Program-made: the position numbers and the translations under genes | Shown here: one piece after another, positions 22,684-31,505 of the stretch | Numbering within the stretch: the stretch's first letter is position 1 | How the letters are laid out: the number at the start of each line of letters is the position of its first letter | NCBI GenBank assembly: GCA_937976375.1 | Contig: CALJRU010000030.1 | Location: forward strand, 114,509-178,508 | Source of the DNA: an uncultured Peptococcaceae bacterium | Lineage (GTDB): Bacteria; Bacillota; Peptococcia; Peptococcales; Peptococcaceae | Direction: 5' to 3' | DNA length: 64,000 bases | The notes under the pieces: model-generated | Told to the model about the DNA's origin: nothing | Databases searched by the model: none | What the model saw: only the letters and a program-made list of their open reading frames with translations

Positions 22684-24138
22684 ATGTCAGAGGCAGTAAA
22701 AAAGAAAAATACGATGTATTACATTAACTCTATTATTACATTAGTTATTATTTTTGGTTTTGGTCAACTTCCTGCGGCTGCACCACTGACGCCGCTTGGA
22801 ATGAATCTGATTGGGATTTTCTTAGGGCTGTTATATGGTTGGATTTTTGTTGATATTGTTTGGCCAAGTATGGCCGGGTTATTGGCGCTGATGCTTATTG
22901 GCGGCATGGCACCAAAAGTTGTACTTAATTCGAGCTTCGGTGATCCAATCGTCGTTATGATGTTCTTTATTTTTATCTTCTGTGCAGCGATTGATCAATA
23001 TGGTTTGTCCCGTTTTATTTCGCTGTGGTTCATCACTCGTAAGTTCGTACAAGGTAAGCCATGGGCGTTCACCTTTGTTTTTCTGGTTTCTATTTTTATC
23101 CTCGGCGGTCTCACTAGTGCATCTCCTGCAGCGTTGATTGGCTGGGCAATCCTCTATGCAATCTGTGACCTTTGTGGCTACAAGAAAGGTGATGGCTATC
23201 CAACAATGATGGTCTTCGCAATTGTTTTTGCAGCACAGGTTGGGATGTCCATGATTCCATTCAAGCAAGTTCCACTGACTGTTCTTGGTGCATTTTCCAA
23301 TATTTCTGGCACCAACATTGACTATGCAAAATATATGGTCATTGCCATTGCATGCTGCGTTGTATGTGCGGTTCTCCTATTGTTTGTTTGCAAATTTATC
23401 TTCCGTCCTGATGTTTCTAAACTGGTTGATCTCGATGCGACTCAGCTCGATAAGACTGGTGACGGTCTTGTTCTTACAAAAGTCCAGAAGATCGTTCTTG
23501 GTTTCTTGGTTGCACTTGTACTTTGCTTGCTCCTTCCAAGCTTCTTGCCAAAGAATTTCTTCTTAACCCAGTTCCTTAATGGTATCGGCAGCACTGGTGT
23601 GTGCGTATTTATCGTTGCAGTTATGTGCTTCATTAAAGTCGATGGCAAACCACTCCTGAAGATTAAAAAAGCCATTGATGGCGGTGTTGCTTGGGGTATT
23701 ATTTTCCTGCTTGCAGCTGTTCAGCCACTCTCCACAGCAATGACTGCAGATGAAAGTGGTATCACTGAATGGCTGATGGGCATTCTGAATCCAATCTTCG
23801 GCGGTAAGAGCCCAATCTTCTTCATGGTTGTTATTGGTCTTATTGCAGCACTTCTTACCAACGTTATGAACAACGGTGCGCTCGGTGTTGCACTCATGCC
23901 TATTGTTTACAGCTATTGCATGTCCAATGGCGTTGATCCACAATTGTCCGTTATCATCATTGTAATGTGCGTACACTTGGCATTCCTTACGCCAGCAGCC
24001 AGCTCCAGTGCATCTCTGCTGCATGGGAATGAATGGGTAACCACCAAGGATATCATGAAATCTGCAACACCGGTTGTCATCTTATCATGGGTTGCAGTAA
24101 CAGTCATTACCATTGCTATCGGTTCACTTATTTTCTAA
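22684..24138 (+). CDS. SLC13/DASS-type sodium:anion symporter
   Basis: 484 residues with about 12-13 hydrophobic segments. Typical features are a first Asn-Ser-Ser stretch (VVLNSSFGDPIVVMM), the inverted-repeat core, and the C-terminal NVMNNGALGVALMP, LTPAASSSASLLHG and NEWVTTKDIMK. The family imports di- and tricarboxylates, sulfate or organic anions with sodium. It heads an operon with two ferredoxin/flavoprotein pairs, so it probably supplies their substrate (or exchanges it for a product). Leader AAAGGAGAGG precedes the ATG. The exact anion is not predictable. Confidence 0.85.
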   Translation: MSEAVKKKNTMYYINSIITLVIIFGFGQLPAAAPLTPLGMNLIGIFLGLLYGWIFVDIVWPSMAGLLALMLIGGMAPKVVLNSSFGDPIVVMMFFIFIFCAAIDQYGLSRFISLWFITRKFVQGKPWAFTFVFLVSIFILGGLTSASPAALIGWAILYAICDLCGYKKGDGYPTMMVFAIVFAAQVGMSMIPFKQVPLTVLGAFSNISGTNIDYAKYMVIAIACCVVCAVLLLFVCKFIFRPDVSKLVDLDATQLDKTGDGLVLTKVQKIVLGFLVALVLCLLLPSFLPKNFFLTQFLNGIGSTGVCVFIVAVMCFIKVDGKPLLKIKKAIDGGVAWGIIFLLAAVQPLSTAMTADESGITEWLMGILNPIFGGKSPIFFMVVIGLIAALLTNVMNNGALGVALMPIVYSYCMSNGVDPQLSVIIIVMCVHLAFLTPAASSSASLLHGNEWVTTKDIMKSATPVVILSWVAVTVITIAIGSLIF

Positions 24139-24186
24139 ATAGACTCCTTAAATTAGCAAAAATTTTTCAGAAAGAGGTGTTGGCGT

Positions 24187-24450
24187 ATGCCACCAATCAT
24201 TGACAAAGAAAAATGTATTGAATGCGGAACCTGTGCGCAGATCTGCCCATTGGACGTTATCCGCTTTGCGAAGAACGAAGAAGGGAAGAAGATCGTTGTT
24301 GTGAAGTATCCTTACGAATGCTGGCACTGCCGTGCATGCGTAAAGGACTGCCCTAAGGGTGCAATTTCGATGCGTTATCCATTGTCACACATGATGTTCA
24401 CCATGGATGTTCCGGAAGAAAAGCTCGCAAAAGAAAGAGGTGCTGAATAA
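24187..24450 (+). CDS. AprB-like 2[4Fe-4S] ferredoxin subunit, copy 1
   Basis: 87 residues with two clusters: CIECGTCAQICP (about 11-22) and CWHCRACVKDCP (about 43-54). The C-terminal tail (YPLSHMMFTMDV) resembles the AprB beta subunit of adenylylsulfate reductase. That subunit wraps round its flavoprotein partner and feeds it electrons. Its stop shares one base with the ATG of the flavoprotein gene (TAATG), so a complex is very likely. The redox partner upstream is not encoded nearby. Confidence 0.88.
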   Translation: MPPIIDKEKCIECGTCAQICPLDVIRFAKNEEGKKIVVVKYPYECWHCRACVKDCPKGAISMRYPLSHMMFTMDVPEEKLAKERGAE

Positions 24451-26126
24451 TGGATGTCAAGGTTCGCGACGAAATCATTAAAACAGAATACTTAATCATC
24501 GGCGGTGGTGTTGCAGGCTTAATGGCTGCCATCACAGCAGCAAGCAAAGGCGTCGATGTTCTCATTGCTGAAAAAGCAGATACTCGCCGTTCTGGTTCTG
24601 GTTGCGGCGGTAACGACCACTTCATGTGCTATATTCCAGAATGCCACGGAGACGATTTTGACCGTGTCATCTCAGAAATCAACGAAGGCATGGAAGGCGG
24701 CCCATGGCAGGATCAAGCCATGCTGCGCAAGATGATGCTGCGCACCCAGAGCGTTGTAGAACGCTGGGAAAAATGGGGCGTTAACATGAAGCCTACTGGC
24801 AAATACCACTTTGAAGGACATACCATGCCATCCCGCCAGTGCTATCATCTGAAATACGATGGCGCCAACCAGAAACGTGTATTGACCAACGAAGCACGTA
24901 AAAACGGCGCGAAGATCATGAATAAACTTTTCATCAACGACATCCTGACCAATGATGAAGGCCGTGCGGTTGGTGCAATTGGGTTCATCCTTGCAGATGA
25001 CGAACCAGAAGTGGTTGTTATCCAGGCAAAAGCTGTGCTCGTAGCGACAGCTCAAGCCATGCGCATGTATCCAAACGTTAACCCAGCCTACATCTTTAAC
25101 ACCCATAGCTGCCCAGCAGCAGCCGGCGGTGCTGCCATCGCTTATCGTGCAGGTGCAAAGCTGGTTAACATCGATGTTCCATATCGTCATGCTGGTGTCA
25201 AAGGCTTTGCCCGTAGTGGTAAGGCAACCTGGTTTGGCGTTATCAGTGACATCAACGGCGACTCCATCAGCCCATTCTGCGACAAACCAGACCGTAAGCG
25301 CGGTGATGCGCTCATGGATATCAACCCAGGTATCTTTACCAAACGCCTTGAAAGTGCAACCGGCCCAACCTTCATGAACTGCACCGGTTACAGCGAAGAA
25401 GACCACGCTTATCAGCATCAGCAGTTCAAATGCGAAGGCATCGACTCCATCACCGACTACCTCGACCAGCGTGGTGTAGATTTGCATAAGAGCATGGTAG
25501 AATTTGGTACCTATGACTATTCTTTGGCACAGCGCGGCATTGATATCGGCCTTGATGCAAGCACCAACGTACCAGGCATTTATGCAGCTGGTATTGTTTG
25601 CGGCAACGTACGCGGCAACATCACTAGTGCTTCTGTCTGGGGCGATGTAGCTGGTGAATCTGTGGCGGAATATGTAAAGACCGTTGACGAATATGATGTA
25701 TCTGGGCATCCAGACATTCAGAAACACATTGATTTCTACAATAAACTGATGAATAGAGAGAACGGTGCATACTGGCTCGAAGCAAACTCCACCCTGCAAG
25801 TCATCATGAACGACTATGTTGGTCTGAAACTGCGCAGCGAAGATATGATGCGTGCTGGTATCAAGTATCTGGATGATTTGAAAGCCTATGCACAATCTGA
25901 CATCGGCTGTGAAGATGCACATCAGCTCATGCGCACCATGGAACTTTTCGACCTTATTGATCTTGCCAAGGCTGTTGCCATTACTTCACGCAACCGTAAA
26001 GAAAGCCGCGGCAACCATAAGCGTATCGATTATGACTATACCAATCCATTGCTGAATAACATGTTCCAGACCATTCATCTTGATAAGAATGGTGAAGTGG
26101 TATTGGAATGGCGTAAGAGAATATAA
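24450..26126 (+). CDS. AprA-like FAD-dependent oxidoreductase, copy 1
   Basis: 558 residues. The FAD-binding motif EYLIIGGGVAGLMAA is at residues 13-27. The fumarate reductase/AprA superfamily signature DASTNVPGIYAAGIVCGNVR lies near 370, and a helical C-terminal domain follows (about 440-530). In this superfamily flavoproteins reduce or oxidise an organic acid, or APS in AprA. Size and the AprB-like partner suggest an APS-reductase-derived enzyme. No sulfate adenylyltransferase, QmoABC or dsr genes lie in the window, so true sulfate reduction is not supported. Substrate is unknown; the SLC13 transporter points to an imported anion. Confidence 0.85.
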   Translation: MDVKVRDEIIKTEYLIIGGGVAGLMAAITAASKGVDVLIAEKADTRRSGSGCGGNDHFMCYIPECHGDDFDRVISEINEGMEGGPWQDQAMLRKMMLRTQSVVERWEKWGVNMKPTGKYHFEGHTMPSRQCYHLKYDGANQKRVLTNEARKNGAKIMNKLFINDILTNDEGRAVGAIGFILADDEPEVVVIQAKAVLVATAQAMRMYPNVNPAYIFNTHSCPAAAGGAAIAYRAGAKLVNIDVPYRHAGVKGFARSGKATWFGVISDINGDSISPFCDKPDRKRGDALMDINPGIFTKRLESATGPTFMNCTGYSEEDHAYQHQQFKCEGIDSITDYLDQRGVDLHKSMVEFGTYDYSLAQRGIDIGLDASTNVPGIYAAGIVCGNVRGNITSASVWGDVAGESVAEYVKTVDEYDVSGHPDIQKHIDFYNKLMNRENGAYWLEANSTLQVIMNDYVGLKLRSEDMMRAGIKYLDDLKAYAQSDIGCEDAHQLMRTMELFDLIDLAKAVAITSRNRKESRGNHKRIDYDYTNPLLNNMFQTIHLDKNGEVVLEWRKRI

Positions 26127-26146
26127 GATACTGTGGCTGACTGATG

Positions 26147-26179
26147 CATTGTCCATGGAAAGTCTTTCCATGGACAATG
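26147..26179 (+). other. Perfect 16-bp intercistronic hairpin between the two redox modules
   Basis: CATTGTCCATGGAAAG and CTTTCCATGGACAATG are exact inverted copies separated by one base. There is only a short T run after it (GTCTTTATTG). It lies between module 1 and module 2 of the operon. It could act as a partial terminator or as an RNase barrier that sets their expression ratio. Confidence 0.65.
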
Positions 26180-26203
26180 TCTTTATTGAAGGAGGACTGC
26201 GCG

Positions 26204-26416
26204 ATGATTCAATCCATTGATCAAGAAAAATGTATTGGCTGCGGCACCTGTGTTGAAATTTGTCCGTTGGACACCATTCGTCTCGATGAAAACGGCAAAG
26301 CTTTCATCGCTTATGGAGATGACTGCATGACCTGTTTCAAATGTGAACGTCTTTGCCCGGCAGGAGCGATCTTTGTGCATCCGTTCAAAGAAGCGCTGCC
26401 TATGGCGTTTGAGTGA
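26204..26416 (+). CDS. AprB-like 2[4Fe-4S] ferredoxin subunit, copy 2
   Basis: 70 residues from the ATG at 26204 with GAAGGAGGACTGC upstream; the frame is open further up, but that part is the hairpin. Clusters are CIGCGTCVEICP-type (CGCGTCVEICP region, about 11-22) and CMTCFKCERLCP (about 39-50). It is shorter than copy 1 and lacks most of its C-terminal tail. It lies 14 bases before the second flavoprotein, its probable partner. Confidence 0.87.
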   Translation: MIQSIDQEKCIGCGTCVEICPLDTIRLDENGKAFIAYGDDCMTCFKCERLCPAGAIFVHPFKEALPMAFE

Positions 26417-26430
26417 GTGGAGGTGCTGTT

Positions 26431-28176
26431 ATGGAAACAACGAACGTAAAAGACATTCGTCTGAAAACCGATGTATTGATCATCGGTGGAGGGTCTGCTG
26501 GACTTTGGGCGGCAGATCATGCCAAAGAACTGGATCCCTCTCTTGATGTGCTTGTTGTAGATAAAGGGCCTGCCGATTGGGGCGGCCTCATGTCCATGTC
26601 CGGCGGCGATTTTGATGTGATACTGCCAGACGAAAATATTGACGACTGGGTGGAAGACCTTGTGTACTATTACGATGGCCTTTGCAATCAGGAGCTGGTA
26701 GAATCGCTGCTGTCTCAATCCTACGCGCGTATGCAGGATTATGAACGCCTCGGCTGCCGATTCTTCCGCAAAGAAGATGGATCTTTGAAGGGCATCCCAC
26801 AGCGTGGCTTGCCTCATGTAAAGCTCTACCCTGCGCAATACAAGGGCAAAGGCGGCGAGGATATGGCGCGCAATCTTATCAAAGAAGTGAAAGAGCGCGG
26901 GGTCAAACGCCTTGGCCGCATTTTGATCACAGACCTTCTCAAAGATGGAGAACGTGTTGTTGGTGCGGTAGGCTTTGACTCAAGAAGCGGAGATTTTTAT
27001 GTTATTGAAGCGCGTGCCGTCATTTTAGCAACCGGATGGACCGGATGGAAGACTTCCTATGGGAAAAATACCACCACTGGGGAAGGCGCTGAATTGGCAT
27101 TTAAAGCTGGCGCAAAGCTCAGCAATTTTGAATTTGGCCGTGTTTGGAACGTGCCAAAGCTCTTTGGCTGGGAAGGTCAGACGGCACTGTTTCCATTGGG
27201 TGCGAAAGTGGTCAATGGCATTGGTGAACCGCTGATGGATCCATATTCTCCAGTGCTTGGTGCGAATACCGACCCACATTTTACGACGCTGGCGATGGCT
27301 GTTGAACACCGTAAGGGCAATGGTCCATTCTATCTTGACATTAGTGCCGTCAATCCAGACGACTTAGTTCTGCTGAAACCTCAAGATGGCTGGCAAAAAC
27401 TGAACTATGACAAACTCTGTGACCTTGGCATCGACATGTTCAAGGAAAACAGTGAATGGATTCCACAGCTGACCTGCGGCTTTGGTGGCGTTGAAGCAGA
27501 CCTCGATGGTTATACTGGCGTGCCGGGACTTTATGCAGCCGGTACTTCACGCAGCTTGGACCCTGGTGTATACATGGGTGGTTTCGCGCTCGAAACGACG
27601 GCTTCTGGCGGTTATATGACAGGTGAAGCGGTGGTGAAAGCATTACAAGATTTGACGCAAGGCGAGCTCGATGAAGCTGTTATTGCCGAAAAGAAAGCGG
27701 CTTTGTACGCGCAAATTGGTGATGATGGGCTTATGCCGCATGACGTGCTGCGTGCTATTCAGGAAATATTGTTCCCTTACGAAGTCTCCATTATTAAAAG
27801 TGAACGTTCGCTGAATGAAGCGCTTGATAAACTTCAGCAAGTCCAAAAAGACATGCTGCCACGTATGAAGGCAAAAGATCCGCACTATCTGTTAAAACTT
27901 ATTGAAGTACAGGGTATATCCTTTATCAGTGAGCTGTATTTGCGTGCATCTTTGCAGCGTAAAGAATCCCGTGCAGGACATTTCCGCGAAGATTATCCAA
28001 CCCGCAATAATGACGACTTCCTTGCTTGGATTGTAGCTGAACAGGATGGCGACGATGGTATTGCATTCTCAAAGAAAGCAGTACCAGTGGAACGTTATAA
28101 ACATAAAATCGATAAATATTATTCCGATAACTTTACGTTTTCCAAGCTTTTTTCCGAACAAAAGGATAATCAGTAA
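26431..28176 (+). CDS. AprA-like FAD-dependent oxidoreductase, copy 2
   Basis: 581 residues from the ATG at 26431 (GGAGGTG upstream). FAD motif DVLIIGGGSAGLWAADHA (about 13-30), then GGLMSMSGGDFDV near the flavin. The C-terminal ADLDGYTGVPGLYAAGTSRS is the second FAD contact, and a helical C-terminal domain follows. It is a diverged homologue of the gene at 24450, with a different N-terminal substrate region (DWGGLMSMSG against SGSGCGGNDH). The pair therefore probably acts on different substrates or consecutive steps. A terminator ends the operon at 28242-28280. Confidence 0.85.
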   Translation: METTNVKDIRLKTDVLIIGGGSAGLWAADHAKELDPSLDVLVVDKGPADWGGLMSMSGGDFDVILPDENIDDWVEDLVYYYDGLCNQELVESLLSQSYARMQDYERLGCRFFRKEDGSLKGIPQRGLPHVKLYPAQYKGKGGEDMARNLIKEVKERGVKRLGRILITDLLKDGERVVGAVGFDSRSGDFYVIEARAVILATGWTGWKTSYGKNTTTGEGAELAFKAGAKLSNFEFGRVWNVPKLFGWEGQTALFPLGAKVVNGIGEPLMDPYSPVLGANTDPHFTTLAMAVEHRKGNGPFYLDISAVNPDDLVLLKPQDGWQKLNYDKLCDLGIDMFKENSEWIPQLTCGFGGVEADLDGYTGVPGLYAAGTSRSLDPGVYMGGFALETTASGGYMTGEAVVKALQDLTQGELDEAVIAEKKAALYAQIGDDGLMPHDVLRAIQEILFPYEVSIIKSERSLNEALDKLQQVQKDMLPRMKAKDPHYLLKLIEVQGISFISELYLRASLQRKESRAGHFREDYPTRNNDDFLAWIVAEQDGDDGIAFSKKAVPVERYKHKIDKYYSDNFTFSKLFSEQKDNQ

Positions 28177-28544
28177 TCCGTCATGAACCGGGATATTTTA
28201 AAGTTGAACACTTCTAATTTCTAAACCTTTCCTATATCATTGAAAGAGACGCATAGCTTATGCTGGGCGTCTCTTTCTCTATTGTTAAAAAGTTGCGTTT
28301 CCGGTTGTCACAATGCAATGTCATTGTGGTGGCCCAAAGTGTTCTGCATTTTAAGCTATGTTAGAATAAATGAAGATTGCTTTTTATATTTTTGCAATGT
28401 TTCTTAAGTATCTATGAAGATTGTTTCAGACAGGTCGTGATGGCTTGAATGGATGGAATAAACATGTTAAGCTAATCAATAAGTGAAATTAAAATGCCTA
28501 AAAATGTACATATGAAATGATAATACCTTCTTGGAGGTGGATGT
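28177..28544. other. Intergenic region with terminator and an inverted repeat
   Basis: The 368-bp gap holds the operon terminator (28242-28280) and CACAATG-N6-CATTGTG at 28309-28328, a possible operator. An AT-rich stretch leads to the GtrA gene. No open reading frame with a ribosome binding site is visible. Confidence 0.5.
28242..28280 (+). terminator. Terminator of the SLC13/flavoprotein operon
   Basis: GAAAGAGACGC (28242-28252) pairs with GCGTCTCTTTC (28267-28277). Confidence 0.8.
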
Positions 28545-28943
28545 GTGGATTTTAAGAAACTGCTCAAAAAATACGAAGAACAATGGCATTATTTGATTGT
28601 TGGATGTGGCACCACACTCATCAACTATGTGCTTTATTTTTTGCTTAATTTTCTTGGCATGCAATACATTGCCAGTAATATTTTGGCATGGGTTGGTGCC
28701 GTTGCTTTTGCCTATTTTGCCAATGGTGCTTGGGTATATCGTTCCACATCACGGCGGAGCATACGGGAGGCGACAGCTTTTGTAATTTCTCGTTTGTTTT
28801 CGCTGGGACTTGAAACAGTGCTTTTAGTGTTGATTGTGGAATGGGCGGGCATTGGTGAGTATTTGGCAAAGATTGTTGTGGGTGTCATTGTTGTGGTGGT
28901 TAATTATTTAACTGGCCTGCTGGTATATAAGAAGGGAGTGTGA
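28545..28943 (+). CDS. GtrA-family membrane protein
   Basis: 132 residues, GTG start after GGAGGTGGAT. Four membrane segments with the GtrA pattern (YLIVGCGTTLINYVLYFLL, then FANGAWVY near residue 62 and FVISR near 84). GtrA proteins are thought to flip undecaprenyl-phosphate-glucose across the membrane. It is first in a three-gene cassette with a GtrB-like glycosyltransferase and a GtrII-like transferase, the bactoprenol-dependent surface glucosylation set. Confidence 0.88.
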   Translation: MDFKKLLKKYEEQWHYLIVGCGTTLINYVLYFLLNFLGMQYIASNILAWVGAVAFAYFANGAWVYRSTSRRSIREATAFVISRLFSLGLETVLLVLIVEWAGIGEYLAKIVVGVIVVVVNYLTGLLVYKKGV

Positions 28944-28946
28944 GTG

Positions 28947-29888
28947 ATGCTGTCAGTGATTGTACCTGCCTATAATGAGGAAGGTTTGGTGCTTGCAGCG
29001 GCTCAGCGCTTGCATGAGGTGCTGGCAGGTGCGGACATTCCATATGAAGTCATTTTTGTCGATGATGGTTCCCGTGATCGCACTTGGAATGAAATCGACA
29101 TGGCGCATCAAAACTTTCCTGATGTCAGAGGTTTGCGTTTTTCGCGTAATTTTGGCAAGGAAGCGGCTATTTTTGCGGGCTTGGGTGCCGCAGAGGGTGA
29201 ATGCTGCGCGGTGATTGATTGTGATCTTCAGCATCCGCCGGAAAAGCTCGTAGAGATGTATGCTTTGTGGCAGGATGGTTGGGAAGTGGTTAATGGCGTG
29301 AAGGAAGACCGTGGAGAAGAAAGTGCAGCACACGGTTTCGCTGCCAAATGTTTCTACAAGCTCATGAGTCGTGCCGCAAAGATCGATATGAGCCATTCCT
29401 CTGATTTTAAGCTGATGGACCGACGCGTGGTCAATGCTTTGCTCGCATTACCGGAGCGCAAGACATTCTTCCGCGCTCTGGTTGGCTGGGTAGGATTTCG
29501 CTCGATTGATGTGCCGTTTTCAGTAGAAGAACGGACAACAGGAACCAGTCACTTTTCAACACTGTCATTGATTCGTTACGCACTTTCGAACATTTCTGCG
29601 TTTTCATCGGCACCGATGCAGATTGTTACTGTGATCGGCGGTATTTTTCTCCTTTTGGCAATCGCGCTCAGCGTTCAGACCTTGGTGTTGTGGGCCAGTG
29701 GCAATGCTGCCGATGGATTCACGACGGTGATCATTTTATTGCTGTTAATTGGCAGTATCATCATGATCAGTTTGGGCATCATCGGTTATTATATCGCACA
29801 GATTTATATAGAGAGCAAAGAACGCCCGCGGTATCTTGTCGCACAAACCTGTGAGCAAATGCCGAAGAAGGGAGGAGAAAAACAATGA
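28947..29888 (+). CDS. GtrB-like family 2 glycosyltransferase
   Basis: 313 residues from the ATG at 28947 (AAGGGAG upstream). GT-A fold: SVIVPAYNEEG (3-13), EVIFVDDGSRDRT, FSRNFGKEAAIFAGL and the DXD-type VIDCDLQHPPEKL. Two C-terminal membrane segments (about 228-290) match the GtrB/DPM1-like group that makes undecaprenyl-phosphate-glucose on the cytoplasmic face. It is 3 bases from GtrA and overlaps the next gene. Confidence 0.92.
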   Translation: MLSVIVPAYNEEGLVLAAAQRLHEVLAGADIPYEVIFVDDGSRDRTWNEIDMAHQNFPDVRGLRFSRNFGKEAAIFAGLGAAEGECCAVIDCDLQHPPEKLVEMYALWQDGWEVVNGVKEDRGEESAAHGFAAKCFYKLMSRAAKIDMSHSSDFKLMDRRVVNALLALPERKTFFRALVGWVGFRSIDVPFSVEERTTGTSHFSTLSLIRYALSNISAFSSAPMQIVTVIGGIFLLLAIALSVQTLVLWASGNAADGFTTVIILLLLIGSIIMISLGIIGYYIAQIYIESKERPRYLVAQTCEQMPKKGGEKQ

Positions 29889-31447
29889 TTCTCGCACCAG
29901 ATGCGGCCTTTGAACGTTTTCGTAAAAGTGTTCCTTCCTACACCAAGTGGACATTTGCAGCGTCCGTTGTTTTTGGCTTAATTGCGCATCTCTATATGTT
30001 GACGAATAAGCTGCCAAATCATGATGATATTTTTCATCTTTTTCAATGCGATTATGGAACTCAGTCTGGACGCTGGTTTTTGCCGACAGTGCTGGAATGG
30101 GATGGCGATTTTAGCATGCCATGGCTGATCGGTGTGTTAGGCATTCTTTGTCTGGCTGGTACCGCATGCATTACAACCAGTTTGTTTCATATCCGTCGGC
30201 CTTTGGCTTGTATCATTACCGCTGCGCTGTTGGTCTCTTTTCCAACAGTGGCCGCAACGTTTACTTATATGTTTACGGCGGATGCTTATTTCTTTGGCTT
30301 GTTTTTGGCTGCTTGTGCAGCTTTTGCTGTGGCGCGTTTACCAATCATGGGACTTCCGTTGGGTACCATTGCGCTCATTTTGTCGATGGGCGTTTATCAA
30401 AGCTATTTCCCAGTAGCGACGGTGTTGATGGTTGGCACATTGTTGTTTGATTGTTTGGAAGGCCAATATTCTTTTCTTCAGATTTTATTACGTGGTATCA
30501 AAATGGTTGTTACTCTTGGCCTTGGCATTGTTGTATATATGGCAGCTGCGCGCTGGGCAACAGCCAATATGGGCGGGCTTTCTGATTATATGGGGATCTC
30601 CAGCATGGGTTCCGTTTCATTGGACCAACTGCCTTCGCTTATTCGAAAATGCTATGAGTGCTATCGTGAGTATTTCATTGATAATCAATTTGGTTGGAAT
30701 TTTGGCTTTATCCGCTATTTGCTTTTAGCAGCGGCAGCAAGTGGCCTGGTGATACTCCTTCTTTTGATTGTACGGAGAAATGTTGGGGTATTACGTGGCG
30801 TTTTGGCGCTGGTATTGGTTGTATGCTATCCATTGGCAGGAGCCCTTATTCATATCATGGTAGGCGGCGCTGAGATTCATTTTCTGATGATCTATGGCTG
30901 CGTTTATATTTTGATTCTGCCCATCGCTTTAGCCAGTTTTGCTGGTGATCAATTTGTGGAAACGGGCAGTTTGCGTTCCGGTATACAGGCAATTCTGAGC
31001 TGGATTATTATGATTGCAATGGCGTTTACAGCTTATTCATATACGGTGGCAGACAACAAAGCGTATTTGTCGATGGAAGTAAGTCTTGAGCAGATCAATG
31101 CGTATTCCAATCGATTGGTGAGTGCCATTCAGAGTATTGATGGCTATACGACAGACATGCCAGTGGTGCTCGTTGGCAGCAGCGGCATTGATGCCATGCT
31201 GGACTTGACACCGGAGCAAGATGAGATCACATTAACGGGTGTTTTAAAGGCAATTACTTATCGAACACAGTACAGTTACGGTTATTATCTCAATCGCTTC
31301 CTGGCATTGCCAAATGCTGTTTACATGGATGATATGCCGGATGAAATCAAGACAGCGATCGGAGATGTTAAATCTTGGATGCCTACCTATCCACAGGAAG
31401 GCAGTATCCAGATTGTTAATGGCTATATCGTGGTACGTTTGAACTAG
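29885..31447 (+). CDS. GtrII-like polytopic glucosyltransferase
   Basis: 520 residues with about ten to eleven membrane segments and a C-terminal extracytoplasmic part. The early loop NKLPNHDDIFHLFQCDYGTQ and then SGRWFLP match the GtrII family, whose members transfer glucose from bactoprenol carriers to O-antigen or other surface polymers outside the membrane. GtrA, GtrB and this gene overlap or nearly touch, so they should act in sequence: charge carrier, flip, transfer. The acceptor polymer is unknown. The terminator is at 31466-31502. Confidence 0.82.
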   Translation: MILAPDAAFERFRKSVPSYTKWTFAASVVFGLIAHLYMLTNKLPNHDDIFHLFQCDYGTQSGRWFLPTVLEWDGDFSMPWLIGVLGILCLAGTACITTSLFHIRRPLACIITAALLVSFPTVAATFTYMFTADAYFFGLFLAACAAFAVARLPIMGLPLGTIALILSMGVYQSYFPVATVLMVGTLLFDCLEGQYSFLQILLRGIKMVVTLGLGIVVYMAAARWATANMGGLSDYMGISSMGSVSLDQLPSLIRKCYECYREYFIDNQFGWNFGFIRYLLLAAAASGLVILLLLIVRRNVGVLRGVLALVLVVCYPLAGALIHIMVGGAEIHFLMIYGCVYILILPIALASFAGDQFVETGSLRSGIQAILSWIIMIAMAFTAYSYTVADNKAYLSMEVSLEQINAYSNRLVSAIQSIDGYTTDMPVVLVGSSGIDAMLDLTPEQDEITLTGVLKAITYRTQYSYGYYLNRFLALPNAVYMDDMPDEIKTAIGDVKSWMPTYPQEGSIQIVNGYIVVRLN

Positions 31448-31465
31448 AAATTTTGGACGTTATAA

Positions 31466-31502
31466 AGCCGAACAGGAATGTTTCTCCTGTTCGGCTTTTT
31501 TA
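31466..31502. terminator. Bidirectional terminator between convergent operons
   Basis: AGCCGAACAGGA (31466-31477) pairs with TCCTGTTCGGCT (31485-31496), flanked by T residues on the plus strand. It separates the gtr cassette from the two-component genes. Confidence 0.85.
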
Positions 31503-31505
31503 GGA

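Noticed and set aside
24187..28176. True adenylylsulfate reductase (aprBA) for sulfate respiration
   Set aside because: No sat, qmoABC or dsr genes are present, the pair is duplicated, and the flavoproteins are shorter than typical AprA. Only the superfamily is supported.
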